From Clostridium putrefaciens (lineage in GTDB: Bacteria > Bacillota > Clostridia > Clostridiales > Clostridiaceae): DNA of 64,000 nucleotides. The stretch covers positions 1,736,001-1,800,000 of the forward strand of contig NZ_UFWZ01000001.1 in NCBI RefSeq assembly GCF_900461105.1. The letters are read 5' to 3'. Below, one piece after another: positions 27,515 through 36,407 of the stretch (the first letter of the stretch is position 1; every line of letters starts with the position of its first letter). The position numbers and the translations under genes are program-made. The notes beneath the pieces were generated by a model, which was given only the letters and a program-made list of their open reading frames with translations, ran no database searches and had not been told where the DNA came from.

Positions 27515-29059
27515 CTAAATTATATCTTTAAGAAATCGTCTATACTGTATTGATTCTATAATATCATTTTTAGTTATATCTTTGTTTCCATTTAAATCTG
27601 CTATAGTTCTTGAAATCTTTAATATCTTATAATATCCTCTAGTGCTTAATCCATACTTTTCATAAATAGTCTTTAATATTTCACTAGAATCTTCATCTAA
27701 TTTACAATATTCTTTAATATATTCTTTATTCATCTCAGAATTACATTTTATATTTCTATTTTTAAATCTATGAGTTTGTATTTCTCTTGCCTTAGCAACC
27801 CTTGCTTTTATGTCTTTAGAACTTTTTAAAGTTTCAGATCTATTATTTTTGTTTATATCATCATACTTTAAAGAAGGTACAAAAGAGAATAAATCTATTC
27901 TATCAAGCAAAGGCCCTGATAACTTTTGAAGATACCTTTTTCTTTCAGCTTCAGTACAAGTACATTGTTTAACTTCTGAGTGAGAAAGGTAAAATCCACA
28001 TGGACATGGATTTAAGCTTCCTATGAATATAAATTTAGAAGGATAATCTATAGATCCTGTAAGTCTTGTTATAGTTACGTTTCCATCTTCTAATGGTTGC
28101 CTTAATAGCTCTAGCGTACCTCTATTAAATTCCAAAACTTCATCTAAGAAGAGAACTCCATTATGTGCAAGGGTTATCTCCCCCACCTTAAGGTCTCTTC
28201 CGCCACCTATTAATGCTGTTTTCGTTATACTGTGATGAGGATTTCTAAAGGGTCTTGATTTTATAAGACCTTGATGTTTATGAAGATTTCCTGACACACT
28301 GTATATTTTAGTTACTTCTACAGATTCATCATATGTTAACCCTGGAAGAATACATGGCATCCTTTTAGCTAGCATTGTTTTTCCTGACCCTGGTGGTCCA
28401 TATAGTATCAGATTATGAAATCCTGCAGCGGCAACTTCCAATACTCGTTTTACACTTTCTTGTCCTACCACATCATCAAAATCATATTCTAATGGTTTTA
28501 TACTGTTTTCTTCTTTTTCATCAGAACATCTTTTATATGGTAGCATATCTTTATATGTTAGGAAATGTATAACTTCTTTTAAATTTTTAAATGGAAAGGC
28601 TCTTATATCTTTACTTATCATACACTCATTAATATTTTCATAAGGCATAACAAAATCCTTTATTCCATTATTCATAGCTTCTAATATTATAGGAAGAATT
28701 CCTTTTACAGGTCTTAATTCACCGTTTAGAGAAAGTTCGCCCATAAACACAAATTCTTCTATACCTTCATATATTATCTGAGAACTTGCTAATAATATAC
28801 CTAAGGCTATAGGCAAATCAAACACTGCCCCCTCTTTTTTTATGCTAGCCGGAGCAAGATTTACTGTTATTCTACCTACAGGAAAATCATATCCAGAGTT
28901 TATAATGGAAGTCCTTACCCTATCCTTAGATTCTTTTATAGCAGTATCCCCAAGTCCTACAATGTTAAATGTTGGTAGCCCATATGAAATATCTACCTCT
29001 ACATCTACTAAAAATCCTTTAATGCCTGTATAGGCAGCACTATAAATTTTAATAGCCAT
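27515..29059 (-). CDS. comM: YifB/ComM-family AAA+ Mg-chelatase-like ATPase
   Basis: ComM is a hexameric helicase that promotes branch migration during natural transformation; the family is widespread in non-competent bacteria too. The 514-residue protein has an N-terminal Lon-protease-like domain (about 1-170, IKIYSAAYTGIKGFLVDVEV) and a AAA+ domain with Walker A GPPGSGKTMLAKRMP near residue 219. Walker B is LFLDEVLEF near 300, and the NPCPCGFY motif with its Cys is near 350. GAGGTGAT precedes the ATG. Its neighbour dprA suggests a retained DNA-uptake or recombination module. Confidence 0.93.
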   Translation of the reverse strand: MAIKIYSAAYTGIKGFLVDVEVDISYGLPTFNIVGLGDTAIKESKDRVRTSIINSGYDFPVGRITVNLAPASIKKEGAVFDLPIALGILLASSQIIYEGIEEFVFMGELSLNGELRPVKGILPIILEAMNNGIKDFVMPYENINECMISKDIRAFPFKNLKEVIHFLTYKDMLPYKRCSDEKEENSIKPLEYDFDDVVGQESVKRVLEVAAAGFHNLILYGPPGSGKTMLAKRMPCILPGLTYDESVEVTKIYSVSGNLHKHQGLIKSRPFRNPHHSITKTALIGGGRDLKVGEITLAHNGVLFLDEVLEFNRGTLELLRQPLEDGNVTITRLTGSIDYPSKFIFIGSLNPCPCGFYLSHSEVKQCTCTEAERKRYLQKLSGPLLDRIDLFSFVPSLKYDDINKNNRSETLKSSKDIKARVAKAREIQTHRFKNRNIKCNSEMNKEYIKEYCKLDEDSSEILKTIYEKYGLSTRGYYKILKISRTIADLNGNKDITKNDIIESIQYRRFLKDII

Positions 29060-29218
29060 AATTAAAAATCACCTCTAGTTAATTATTGACCATTATGTAT
29101 ATTTTTATAATTAGTGCTAATACTATTTTATAAGTTTTATGTGTTTTTGTATCATTTTATTTATAATACACCTTTTAACTAGTAAATAATAAATTATATA
29201 AAGAATAGGGTGATAATT

Positions 29219-29584
29219 TTGAAATCACAAAAAAAGGCCTTAGGATATCATGGTGAATCCTTAGCCCTAAACCATTTAATACTTCAAGGATATGAGATTA
29301 TAGAAGCAAATTTCTTTTGTAAATTAGGTGAGATTGATATAATTGCAAGGGATAATAAATACATCTGCTTCGTAGAGGTTAAGACTAGGTATGGACCACA
29401 TATATGCACAGCATTAGAATCCATAACCTATTCTAAAACTCAAAAAATAAAAAAAGCAGCTAAATTTTATATTCAACAAAATAATTTACATAAAAACTTT
29501 TTTAGATTTGATGCTATAGAAATATTATTAAATGAATATAGCACCCCAAAAATAAACCTCATTAAAGATGCTTTTCGCCTATAA
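29219..29584 (+). CDS. yraN: YraN/UPF0102 family endonuclease-like protein
   Basis: Family of small proteins with a PD-(D/E)XK-like nuclease fold; biological role uncertain. The fold's residues are visible: ALGYHGESLALNHL near the N-terminus, KLGEIDIIARD with the Glu-Ile-Asp near residue 37, and FVEVKTRYG near 51. TTG at 29219 (121 residues) is preferred over GTG at 29210, because AGGGTGA lies six bases before the TTG and overlaps the outer GTG. It runs opposite to all neighbours, and its last 23 bp overlap the 3' end of rnhB tail to tail. Confidence 0.9.
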   Translation: MKSQKKALGYHGESLALNHLILQGYEIIEANFFCKLGEIDIIARDNKYICFVEVKTRYGPHICTALESITYSKTQKIKKAAKFYIQQNNLHKNFFRFDAIEILLNEYSTPKINLIKDAFRL

Positions 29585-30392
29585 TGTTATTTAAAAAGCT
29601 TACTCTGTGTATTGAAGTTGCACCATACTTTTCTATAGCTTCAATATGTTTTCTTGTTCCATATCCTACATTGTGATCAAAATCATAATGCGGATAAATT
29701 TCAGCTTGTTCTTTCATTAAGTTATCTCTATAAACCTTTGCTATTATAGATGCTGCAGCTATGCTAGCGCTCTTTGCATCCCCTTTTATAACTGCTATAT
29801 TAGGTGATTCAAATCCTTTTATAGTGTACCCATCAGATAAAATTAAATTTGGCTTTATATCTAAGCTATATACTGCCTTTTTAAATACTTCATTATTACA
29901 AAACCCAATACCTTTTTCATCAATATCGCTATTGCTGCAAAAAGATATTGAATAAGCTAATGCTTTTGATTTTATTATATTGCTAAGATGTTCTCTTTTC
30001 GCTTCAGTTAGCTTTTTAGAATCATTTAGATATAAAATCATATCTTTATTAATCACATCTAAATCCAATATAACAGCAGCAGAAACTATAGGGCCCGCAA
30101 GCGGTCCCCTTCCTACCTCATCTACCCCTGCAATTAGCTTAAAGTCTTCAAAACCCTTATCAAACATATATAGCTTTTCAATTCTCTTCAATTCCTTATT
30201 ATAGTTTTCATAACCTCTCATAAAACGTATTGCTAAATTTTGAATTGATTTTCTATTATCTAATTCAAGTTTTTTATTTATGAAATCTACATCTTCTCTT
30301 TGTAGATTATAGAAATTAAGTGAATTTACATAACCTTTTAAAATATCTACAGACAAACCTTGAAAATTTTCATTGATCAAAATGTCTTTCAA
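29562..30392 (-). CDS. rnhB: Ribonuclease HII
   Basis: Removes ribonucleotides and RNA from RNA-DNA hybrids. The 276-residue protein has a clostridial N-terminal extension of about 70 residues before the catalytic core LIAGVDEVGRGPLAGPIV (first Asp-Glu). Further core motifs are LNDSKKLTEAKRE, SIAAASIIAKVYRD and HYDFDHNVGYGTRKH. The start is TTG at 30392 with GGAGAG six bases upstream. The 3' end overlaps yraN on the other strand by 23 bp. Confidence 0.95.
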   Translation of the reverse strand: MKDILINENFQGLSVDILKGYVNSLNFYNLQREDVDFINKKLELDNRKSIQNLAIRFMRGYENYNKELKRIEKLYMFDKGFEDFKLIAGVDEVGRGPLAGPIVSAAVILDLDVINKDMILYLNDSKKLTEAKREHLSNIIKSKALAYSISFCSNSDIDEKGIGFCNNEVFKKAVYSLDIKPNLILSDGYTIKGFESPNIAVIKGDAKSASIAAASIIAKVYRDNLMKEQAEIYPHYDFDHNVGYGTRKHIEAIEKYGATSIHRVSFLNNIIGEKHL

Positions 30393-30408
30393 AATATTCT
30401 CTCCTTAA

Positions 30409-31251
30409 TTAAGGTGTCTCAAGAGATATCTTCCCTATCTTCCCACCTCTAAATTCATCTAATAACATTATTGCGATTCTATTATAATCAACACCACCAC
30501 CAGCTATTATAGCGCCTCTTTTTTTACCTATAGATTCCATTATCTCTAAAGAGGTTCCTTCTAGTGTATCTAATTTATATCTATTCTTAAGGTTATTAGG
30601 ATTTGTAATAACTAATCTTTCAATAAGTCTTAGTGCAAGCTCCTCTACGTCCATTATTTCATCTTTAATAGAACCTGTAAACGCTAAGTTTAAAGCAACG
30701 TCTTCATCTTCAAATTTAGGCCATAATATACCTGGGGTATCCATAAGTTCTACTCCTAAAGAAGTCTTTATCCATTGCTTATTTTTTGTAACACCAGGTT
30801 TATCCCCTACCCTAGCTATATTGTTTTTAGCCATCTTGTTTATAAATGAGGATTTACCAACGTTTGGTATCCCAACTACCATAGCTCTCCATACAATACT
30901 TTTAAGCCCCTTACTTTTCATTCTATCTTCTTTTTCCTTCAAAAGTTCTGATATAGCAGGCTTTATATTTTTAATACCGTCACCCGTTAAACTATTTACT
31001 TCTAATAGCTTAATTTTATCTGAAGATAAAGTTTTAATCCAATCTTTCGTAACCTTTCCTTCACTTAAATCAGACTTATTTAATAAAATAATTCTAGGCT
31101 TATTTTCACAAATTTCATTTACCTCTGGATTACTACTAGATTTAACTATCCTAGCATCTCTTATTTCTATAACTAAATCCACTAATTTTAAATTTTCTTT
31201 TATTTGTCTTCTGGTTCTTACCATATGACCTGGAAACCAATTTATTGCCAT
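30409..31251 (-). CDS. ylqF: Ribosome biogenesis GTPase YlqF (RbgA)
   Basis: Circularly permuted GTPase needed for late assembly of the 50S subunit. Motif order is permuted: G4 LLNKSDL near residue 59, then G1 GIPNVGKSSFINKMA near 121, then G3 MDTPGILWPK near 165. The family N-terminus INWFPGHMVRTRRQI is intact. ATG 31251 is chosen over GTG 31260 because AAGGGAAG is too close to the latter. It sits 17 bp upstream of rnhB and after rplS, the classic order. Length 280 residues. Confidence 0.95.
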   Translation of the reverse strand: MAINWFPGHMVRTRRQIKENLKLVDLVIEIRDARIVKSSSNPEVNEICENKPRIILLNKSDLSEGKVTKDWIKTLSSDKIKLLEVNSLTGDGIKNIKPAISELLKEKEDRMKSKGLKSIVWRAMVVGIPNVGKSSFINKMAKNNIARVGDKPGVTKNKQWIKTSLGVELMDTPGILWPKFEDEDVALNLAFTGSIKDEIMDVEELALRLIERLVITNPNNLKNRYKLDTLEGTSLEIMESIGKKRGAIIAGGGVDYNRIAIMLLDEFRGGKIGKISLETP

Positions 31252-31296
31252 TAAGTTCACTTCCCTTCATTTTAAAAAAACATATATTTTTAAATA

Positions 31297-31327
31297 ACAA
31301 AAATGGGACTATAAAAGTCCCTTTTGC
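31297..31327 (-). terminator. Terminator after rplS
   Basis: GGGAC/GTCCC stem with a one-base mismatch, then an A:T extension (31300-31309 with 31317-31325). Followed on the minus strand by ATTTTTGTTATTT. Confidence 0.75.
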
Positions 31328-31356
31328 TATAAAATAATTTATGTAACTATTATATA

Positions 31357-31701
31357 TTATTTACGTTCTCTAACCTTAGCAGCCTTACCAACTCTATCTC
31401 TTAAGTAGAATAATTTAGCTCTTCTGATTTTACCTTTTCTTATTACTTCTATTTTTTCAACTATTGGAGCATTTAAAGGAAATGTTCTTTCTACCCCTAC
31501 ACCTGAAGCTAGTCTTCTTACAGTGAATGTTTCTCTTACTCCACCGTTTTGTCTCTTAAGAACAGTACCTTCGAAAATTTGTATTCTTTCTCTAGTTCCT
31601 TCTTTTATTCTTACGTGTACCTTAATTGTATCACCTACGTTAAAGTTTGGTAGGTCACTTCTTAGTTGTTCTGCTTCAATAGCTCTTATTAATTCATTCA
31701 T
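31357..31701 (-). CDS. rplS: 50S ribosomal protein L19
   Basis: Lies at the subunit interface near bridge B8. The 114-residue protein has the conserved [40 protein letters not shown] and [20 protein letters not shown] segments. GGAGG precedes the ATG. It has its own promoter, a structured leader and a terminator, so it is transcribed apart from trmD-rimM and ylqF-rnhB. Confidence 0.97.
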   Translation of the reverse strand: MNELIRAIEAEQLRSDLPNFNVGDTIKVHVRIKEGTRERIQIFEGTVLKRQNGGVRETFTVRRLASGVGVERTFPLNAPIVEKIEVIRKGKIRRAKLFYLRDRVGKAAKVRERK

Positions 31702-31772
31702 TGTGTATTCCTCCTTAAACTAATTTAACGTTCTTGCCAGTATCTCTGACAGAGGACCGTTCGTACTAACAC
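31702..31772 (-). promoter_or_regulatory. Structured rplS mRNA leader (candidate L19 autoregulatory leader)
   Basis: Between the predicted start and the L19 ribosome binding site lies a GC-richer stretch on the minus strand with AACG/CGTT closing pairs and CTCTG/CAGAG internal pairing (about 31724-31757). It stands out from the AT-rich surroundings. Firmicutes rplS genes often carry an autoregulatory leader bound by L19; assignment here rests on position and base composition, not on a model match. Confidence 0.45.
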
Positions 31773-31779
31773 ATTTGAT

Positions 31780-31808
31780 ATTTTATCACATATTCTAGGC
31801 AAATTCAA
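31780..31808 (-). promoter_or_regulatory. rplS promoter
   Basis: TTGAAT (31803-31808) and TAAAAT (31780-31785) with 17-bp spacing on the minus strand. Confidence 0.6.
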
Positions 31809-31835
31809 TGTTTTCTTGTAACTTATTAATATATT

Positions 31836-32555
31836 TTATAACTTATCAATATTTTTTAATAATTTTATATCTTCTTTGCTAAGAGAAAACTTTTTAAAAA
31901 GGTCCAACCGATTTTTTTTAGTTAATAAAAGAGACATGGTTTTTCTCCATTTCCTTATGTTCTCATGATGACCGGAAATAAGTACTTCTGGTACCCTTTC
32001 ACCATTAAAAACTTCAGGTCTTGTGTACTGAGGATACTCTAGAAGCCCATTATAAAAAGATTCATCTTCATAGCTGCTACTGCTAGATAATACCCCTGGC
32101 ACCAGTCTACATATGCTATCTATTACTGGTATAGCAGCCATTTCACCACCGGTAAGTATAAAGTCCCCTAAAGATATTTCCTCATCAATGTAATTATAAA
32201 CTCTCTCATCTATCCCCTCATAATGTCCACATAAAAAGATAATATTTTCTTCCTTTGATAAATCATTGGCCTTAGATTGTGTAAAAGTTGTACCTTTAGG
32301 CCCTAAAAATATTACCCTGCCTCCATTGTTTTCTTTAACATGCTTTATGCAATCAACAATGGGTTGCGGAGACATGACCATACCAGCTCCACCGCCATAA
32401 GGATAATCATCTACCTTCTTGTGCTTATTTTCTGTAAAGTCCCTTATATTAAAGCAATTTATATCTATAATTCCCTTTTCTCTAGCTTTGGCTAATATAC
32501 TATGATTGAATACACTAAACATCTCTGGAAACAATGTTAGGATATCAATCTTCAT
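31836..32555 (-). CDS. trmD: tRNA (guanine-N1)-methyltransferase TrmD
   Basis: Methylates G37 of tRNAs to prevent frameshifting; SPOUT-fold dimer with a trefoil knot. The 239-residue protein has [19 protein letters not shown] at the N-terminus, [13 protein letters not shown] near residue 109 and [15 protein letters not shown] near 128. The tRNA-binding C-terminal domain has [20 protein letters not shown]. Its start overlaps the rimM stop by 11 bp. Confidence 0.97.
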   Translation of the reverse strand: MKIDILTLFPEMFSVFNHSILAKAREKGIIDINCFNIRDFTENKHKKVDDYPYGGGAGMVMSPQPIVDCIKHVKENNGGRVIFLGPKGTTFTQSKANDLSKEENIIFLCGHYEGIDERVYNYIDEEISLGDFILTGGEMAAIPVIDSICRLVPGVLSSSSSYEDESFYNGLLEYPQYTRPEVFNGERVPEVLISGHHENIRKWRKTMSLLLTKKNRLDLFKKFSLSKEDIKLLKNIDKL

Positions 32556-33042
32556 ATTGCCACTCCTTTATAGGTCTTATAATAATCTTATGAGAATCTA
32601 TATCTACATCAAGTACTATATCTTTTAAGGCTGGTATCAAAACCTCTTTTTCATCTTTAATCCAATATACATCATTGCTACCTGTTTTAATTACATCATA
32701 TATCTTTCCTATTTTGTTTTCTAATGTATCATATACTGTACAGGATAATAAGTCTGTCACAAAATAACTGTCTTTTGGAAGTCTAACTGCTTCTTCCCTT
32801 TTTATTTGGATATATTTATTTCTTAAACTTTCTGCACCTTCCATAGTATCAATACCTTCTATTTTAAGTATAACCCTATCAACTTGCATCTTACACCAAA
32901 CTATAGTTTTCTCATTTCCATCTACATATACATTTTTCAATTTCCTAAATCTCTTCATATCATCTGTTAGAGGAATTACTTTAACTTCCCCTTTTACCCC
33001 ATGAGGTTTACTTATTTGACCTACGGATAAATAATCTTCCAC
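32545..33042 (-). CDS. rimM: Ribosome maturation factor RimM
   Basis: Helps assemble the 3' head domain of the 30S subunit through contact with S19. The 165-residue protein has the N-terminal barrel ([20 protein letters not shown]) and a C-terminal PRC-barrel ([20 protein letters not shown], then [20 protein letters not shown]). It overlaps trmD and is separated from khpA by a terminator. Confidence 0.95.
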   Translation of the reverse strand: MEDYLSVGQISKPHGVKGEVKVIPLTDDMKRFRKLKNVYVDGNEKTIVWCKMQVDRVILKIEGIDTMEGAESLRNKYIQIKREEAVRLPKDSYFVTDLLSCTVYDTLENKIGKIYDVIKTGSNDVYWIKDEKEVLIPALKDIVLDVDIDSHKIIIRPIKEWQYED

Positions 33043-33071
33043 ATATTCACCACCAAACGTAATTTAATCAA

Positions 33072-33097
33072 AAAGAGCTAGGAATAACCCTAACTCT
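33072..33097 (-). terminator. Terminator after khpA
   Basis: Nine-base-pair stem with one G:U pair (AGAGTTAGG / CCTAGCTCT on the minus strand), 6-nt loop, then TTTTTG. It marks the end of the ylxM-ffh-rpsP-khpA unit. Confidence 0.8.
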
Positions 33098-33111
33098 GCC
33101 TTGAAAATATC

Positions 33112-33339
33112 TTATATAATTTCAACAATTACTCTTTTATTTTCTTTAATTGCTGCGGCTTTTACAACGGTTCTTATAGCTTTTGCTATGCGACCTTGTT
33201 TCCCTATAACTTTTCCCATATCACCTTCGGCAACTTTTAATTCTAAAATTATAGATTGCTCTCCAGTTACTTCACTTACTTGTACCATCTCAGGATTATC
33301 AACTAATGATTTAGCTATTATTTCAACTAATTCTTTCAT
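33112..33339 (-). CDS. khpA: KH-domain RNA-binding protein KhpA
   Basis: Small RNA-binding protein that pairs with KhpB/EloR in Firmicutes and affects cell elongation and RNA metabolism. The 75-residue protein is a single KH domain with the GKVIGKQGRIAKAIRTVVKA loop (GxxG) near residue 45. Conserved position between rpsP and rimM. A small inverted repeat (TTCTGCT/AGCAGAA, about 33346-33380) lies between it and rpsP. Confidence 0.93.
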   Translation of the reverse strand: MKELVEIIAKSLVDNPEMVQVSEVTGEQSIILELKVAEGDMGKVIGKQGRIAKAIRTVVKAAAIKENKRVIVEII

Positions 33340-33395
33340 AAAGATTCTGCTATAAGACCTTATAAAAACCTTAAGCAGAAATCACCTCCCAAGTA

Positions 33396-33653
33396 TTACT
33401 TTGAAAGTTTATCGTTTATTCCAGCCTTTACAAAAAGCTTTTTAACTGTATCTGATGGTTGTGCTCCATTACTTATCCATTTAGCTGCCTTTTCTTCATC
33501 AATTTTGATTACTTTTGGCTCTGATATTGGATTGTAATATCCTATTTCTTCTATAAACTTTCCATCTCTTGGGCTTCTTGAATCAGCTACTACAACTCTA
33601 TAAAAAGGAGTCTTCTTAGCGCCCATTCTTTTAAGTCTTATCTTTACTGCCAT
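33396..33653 (-). CDS. rpsP: 30S ribosomal protein S16
   Basis: Assembly protein of the 30S 5' domain. The 85-residue protein matches the family: [45 protein letters not shown] site overlaps the Ffh downstream spacer. It is co-transcribed with ffh and khpA. Confidence 0.97.
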   Translation of the reverse strand: MAVKIRLKRMGAKKTPFYRVVVADSRSPRDGKFIEEIGYYNPISEPKVIKIDEEKAAKWISNGAQPSDTVKKLFVKAGINDKLSK

Positions 33654-33687
33654 TATTTTTCACCTCCTTCAAATCGTATAATTTATA

Positions 33688-35037
33688 TTAAACAAATGGG
33701 AAATTTCCAAAAGGACCTTTTTTCATTCCCTTTTTCATACCCTTCATTTGCTTAGTCATCTTTTTCATGCTTTCAAAACTTTTTATTATTTTATTAACTT
33801 CTTGAACAGTAACTCCAGATCCATTAGCTATACGCCTTTTTCTAGATTGAGCACTTAATAAGTTAGGATTTCTTCTTTCCTTTAAGGTCATGGATTTTAT
33901 TATAGCTTCCATCTTAGCCATTTCTTTCTCACCTTGATTAAAGTCTACTCCTTGTAATTCTTTTGAATTACCCCCTGGTATCATATCCATTATTTTATTT
34001 AAAGGTCCAAGTTTCTTCATCTGACTCATAGCCGTCAAAAAGTCCTCAAAGTTAAATCCTTGATTTAATATTTTATTTCCAAGTTCCTTTGCCTCTTTTT
34101 CATCTATAGACTGTTGTGCTTTTTCTATAAGTGATAACATATCACCCATTCCTAATATTCTTGAAGCCATTCGATCAGGATGAAATACTTCGATATCATT
34201 CATCTTTTCGCCTATGCCTACAAACTTAATGGGTTTTTTAGTTATTTCTCTAATAGATAAAGCTGCTCCCCCTCTAGTATCTCCGTCAAGTTTAGTTAAA
34301 ACTATTCCAGAAACTCCTAGTTTGTCATTAAATGATTCAGAAACATTTACTGCATCTTGCCCAGTCATAGCATCTACTACAAGTAGTATTTCAGACGGAT
34401 TTATTGCAGCTTTTATACAATCAAGCTCCTCCATTAAATTTTCATCTATATGAAGCCTTCCTGCAGTATCTATTATAATTACATTATTCCCGTTATCTTT
34501 GGCAAAGTTTAAGGATGCCTTTGCTATATCTACAGGGCTTATTTTATCTCCCATAGAAAATACAGGAACATCTATTTGCTTACCTACAGTTTGTAATTGT
34601 TTGATTGCAGCTGGTCTATATATATCTGCTGCTACTAGCAATGGTTTTTTATTCTTTTTTCTAAAATGAAGGGCAAGTTTGCCTCCCATGGTGGTCTTAC
34701 CAGCTCCTTGTAATCCTACAAGCATTATAACTGTAAGTCCAGTATCAGAATGATTTATCTTACTTTCTTCCTCACCCATAAGTTTAGTTAACTCATCATT
34801 AACTATTTTTATAACTTGCTGGGCAGGTGTTAGACTCTCTAAAACTTCTGACCCCAAACATTTTTCGCTTACAGAACTTACAAAGCTTTTAACCACTTTA
34901 TAATTTACATCTGCCTCTAAAAGAGCAAGTTTAACCTCTCTCATGGCTTCCTTTATATCTTTTTCTGAAAGCTTCCCTTTTCCCTTTAACTTCTTAAAAG
35001 TTTCTTGAAGTTTGGATGTTAATCCTTCAAAAGCCAT
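33688..35037 (-). CDS. ffh: Signal recognition particle protein Ffh
   Basis: SRP54 GTPase that binds signal sequences and SRP RNA and hands nascent chains to FtsY. The 449-residue protein has the N domain, then the G domain with GLQGAGKTTMGGKLA near residue 108, DTAGRLHIDENLM near 190 and TKLDGDTRGGAALS near 247. The methionine-rich M domain starts near 328 (MSQMKKLGPLNKIMDMIPGG). The C-terminal tail is Lys/Met/Gly-rich. AGGAGG precedes the ATG, 10 bp after ylxM. Confidence 0.97.
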   Translation of the reverse strand: MAFEGLTSKLQETFKKLKGKGKLSEKDIKEAMREVKLALLEADVNYKVVKSFVSSVSEKCLGSEVLESLTPAQQVIKIVNDELTKLMGEEESKINHSDTGLTVIMLVGLQGAGKTTMGGKLALHFRKKNKKPLLVAADIYRPAAIKQLQTVGKQIDVPVFSMGDKISPVDIAKASLNFAKDNGNNVIIIDTAGRLHIDENLMEELDCIKAAINPSEILLVVDAMTGQDAVNVSESFNDKLGVSGIVLTKLDGDTRGGAALSIREITKKPIKFVGIGEKMNDIEVFHPDRMASRILGMGDMLSLIEKAQQSIDEKEAKELGNKILNQGFNFEDFLTAMSQMKKLGPLNKIMDMIPGGNSKELQGVDFNQGEKEMAKMEAIIKSMTLKERRNPNLLSAQSRKRRIANGSGVTVQEVNKIIKSFESMKKMTKQMKGMKKGMKKGPFGNFPFV

Positions 35038-35047
35038 TCTAATCCTC

Positions 35048-35404
35048 CTAAATATTAATATCCTTTAAAAGGATACCTTTTATATTATTAATTTCAATAT
35101 AACTCTCTTCAGTAGAATCAAAATTCTTCTCCACTTTATCTAACTTAATGCATATTTCTTTAATATTTTCTGATAGTTCCAAGCTCTTTTCTAATAATCT
35201 CAATTTAGACTCATAGTTCATAAGTAATTTATAACATGTCTTAATCGTATCATATATAGCTTGACGACTAGTTTCATTTATTTCTGCAATCTCTACTAAT
35301 GAAAGATCTTCATTGTAATACAAATTCATTATATTTAATTGTTTTTCAGTTAAAAGTTCACCATAAAAATCAAATAATAGTGAGATAGTAAATCTATCTT
35401 CCAT
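35048..35404 (-). CDS. ylxM: YlxM/p13-like SRP-associated HTH protein
   Basis: Sigma70 region-4-like helix-turn-helix protein always found before ffh in Firmicutes, reported in streptococci to modulate SRP GTPase activity. The 118-residue protein has LLFDFYGELLTEKQLNIMNL and LSLVEIAEINETSRQAIYD, the HTH. It begins the ylxM-ffh-rpsP-khpA unit behind a consensus promoter. Confidence 0.94.
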   Translation of the reverse strand: MEDRFTISLLFDFYGELLTEKQLNIMNLYYNEDLSLVEIAEINETSRQAIYDTIKTCYKLLMNYESKLRLLEKSLELSENIKEICIKLDKVEKNFDSTEESYIEINNIKGILLKDINI

Positions 35405-35428
35405 TTATATCACCTAACCTACAAAAAA

Positions 35429-35457
35429 ATTATAACAAAATGTATTTGTGTTGTCAA
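35429..35457 (-). promoter_or_regulatory. Consensus promoter of the ylxM-ffh-rpsP-khpA unit
   Basis: On the minus strand TTGACA (35452-35457) and TATAAT (35429-35434) both match the sigma-A consensus perfectly with a 17-bp spacer. It lies in the gap between ftsY and ylxM, so the SRP genes are transcribed strongly and apart from smc-ftsY. Confidence 0.85.
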
Positions 35458-35483
35458 GCATTTTTACTTAACAGTTTTATATT

Positions 35484-36392
35484 TTAAAATAAAGCTTCTG
35501 CAAAGGCTTCTGCATTAAATTCTTGAAGATCATCAATTCCTTCTCCAACCCCTATATATTTAACAGGTATTTTAAGCTCCCTTTTTATAGATATCACTAC
35601 GCCACCTTTAGCGGTTCCATCAAGCTTAGTTAATATTATTCCGTCCAAAGGACTAGCCTCCATAAATTGTTTTGCCTGTATTATTGCATTTTGACCTGTG
35701 GTTCCATCTAACACTAGCAATGTTTGTTTTTCTGCTTCACTAAACTCTCTATCTATTATTCTATTAATTTTAGAAAGTTCATCCATCAAGTTTTTCTTAT
35801 TATGAAGCCTCCCTGCAGTATCGCAAATTAATACATCTGCTTTTCTAGCTTTTGATGCTTGAATAGCATCGTAAACTACTGCCGCAGGGTCAGATCCTTC
35901 TTTATGTTTTATTAGGTCTACGTTAGCTCTGCTACTCCAAACTTCTAATTGGTCTATAGCCGCTGCCCTAAAGGTGTCAGCTGCAGCAAGAACAACCTTT
36001 TTCCCATTACTTTTGTAATTTAGAGCAAGCTTTCCAATAGAAGTAGTTTTTCCAACACCATTTACACCTATAACTAAAATAACTTTAGGAAATACCTTGT
36101 TATCTATAGGATCTTCATCCACCATTAATTCCTTTATAATCTGTTTTAAACAAGGTTTTATAAGCTCAGGATCATTAATTCTTTCTTCTCTAATTTTCAC
36201 CTTTAACCTATTTATAATATCTATAGAAGTATCTACCCCTATATCTGAGGTTATTAAAACTTCTTCTAATTCCTCATATAACTCTTCATCTATTGTTACA
36301 GCCAAATTTAACATATCGTTAACTTTATCTGTAAGTGTATCCCTAGTTTTACTTAATCCAGATTTTAATTTTTCAAAAAGACCTCCAAACAT
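35484..36392 (-). CDS. ftsY: Signal recognition particle receptor FtsY
   Basis: Membrane-associated SRP receptor GTPase. The 302-residue protein has the NG domain only, without the long acidic A domain of enterobacteria, as usual in Gram-positives. Motifs: GVNGVGKTTSIGKLA near residue 109, AADTFRAAAIDQLEVW near 136, CDTAGRLHNKKNLM near 189 and TKLDGTAKGGVVIS near 250. It follows smc by 15 bp. Confidence 0.97.
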   Translation of the reverse strand: MFGGLFEKLKSGLSKTRDTLTDKVNDMLNLAVTIDEELYEELEEVLITSDIGVDTSIDIINRLKVKIREERINDPELIKPCLKQIIKELMVDEDPIDNKVFPKVILVIGVNGVGKTTSIGKLALNYKSNGKKVVLAAADTFRAAAIDQLEVWSSRANVDLIKHKEGSDPAAVVYDAIQASKARKADVLICDTAGRLHNKKNLMDELSKINRIIDREFSEAEKQTLLVLDGTTGQNAIIQAKQFMEASPLDGIILTKLDGTAKGGVVISIKRELKIPVKYIGVGEGIDDLQEFNAEAFAEALF

Positions 36393-36407
36393 CTTTCTCC
36401 TCCTTAA

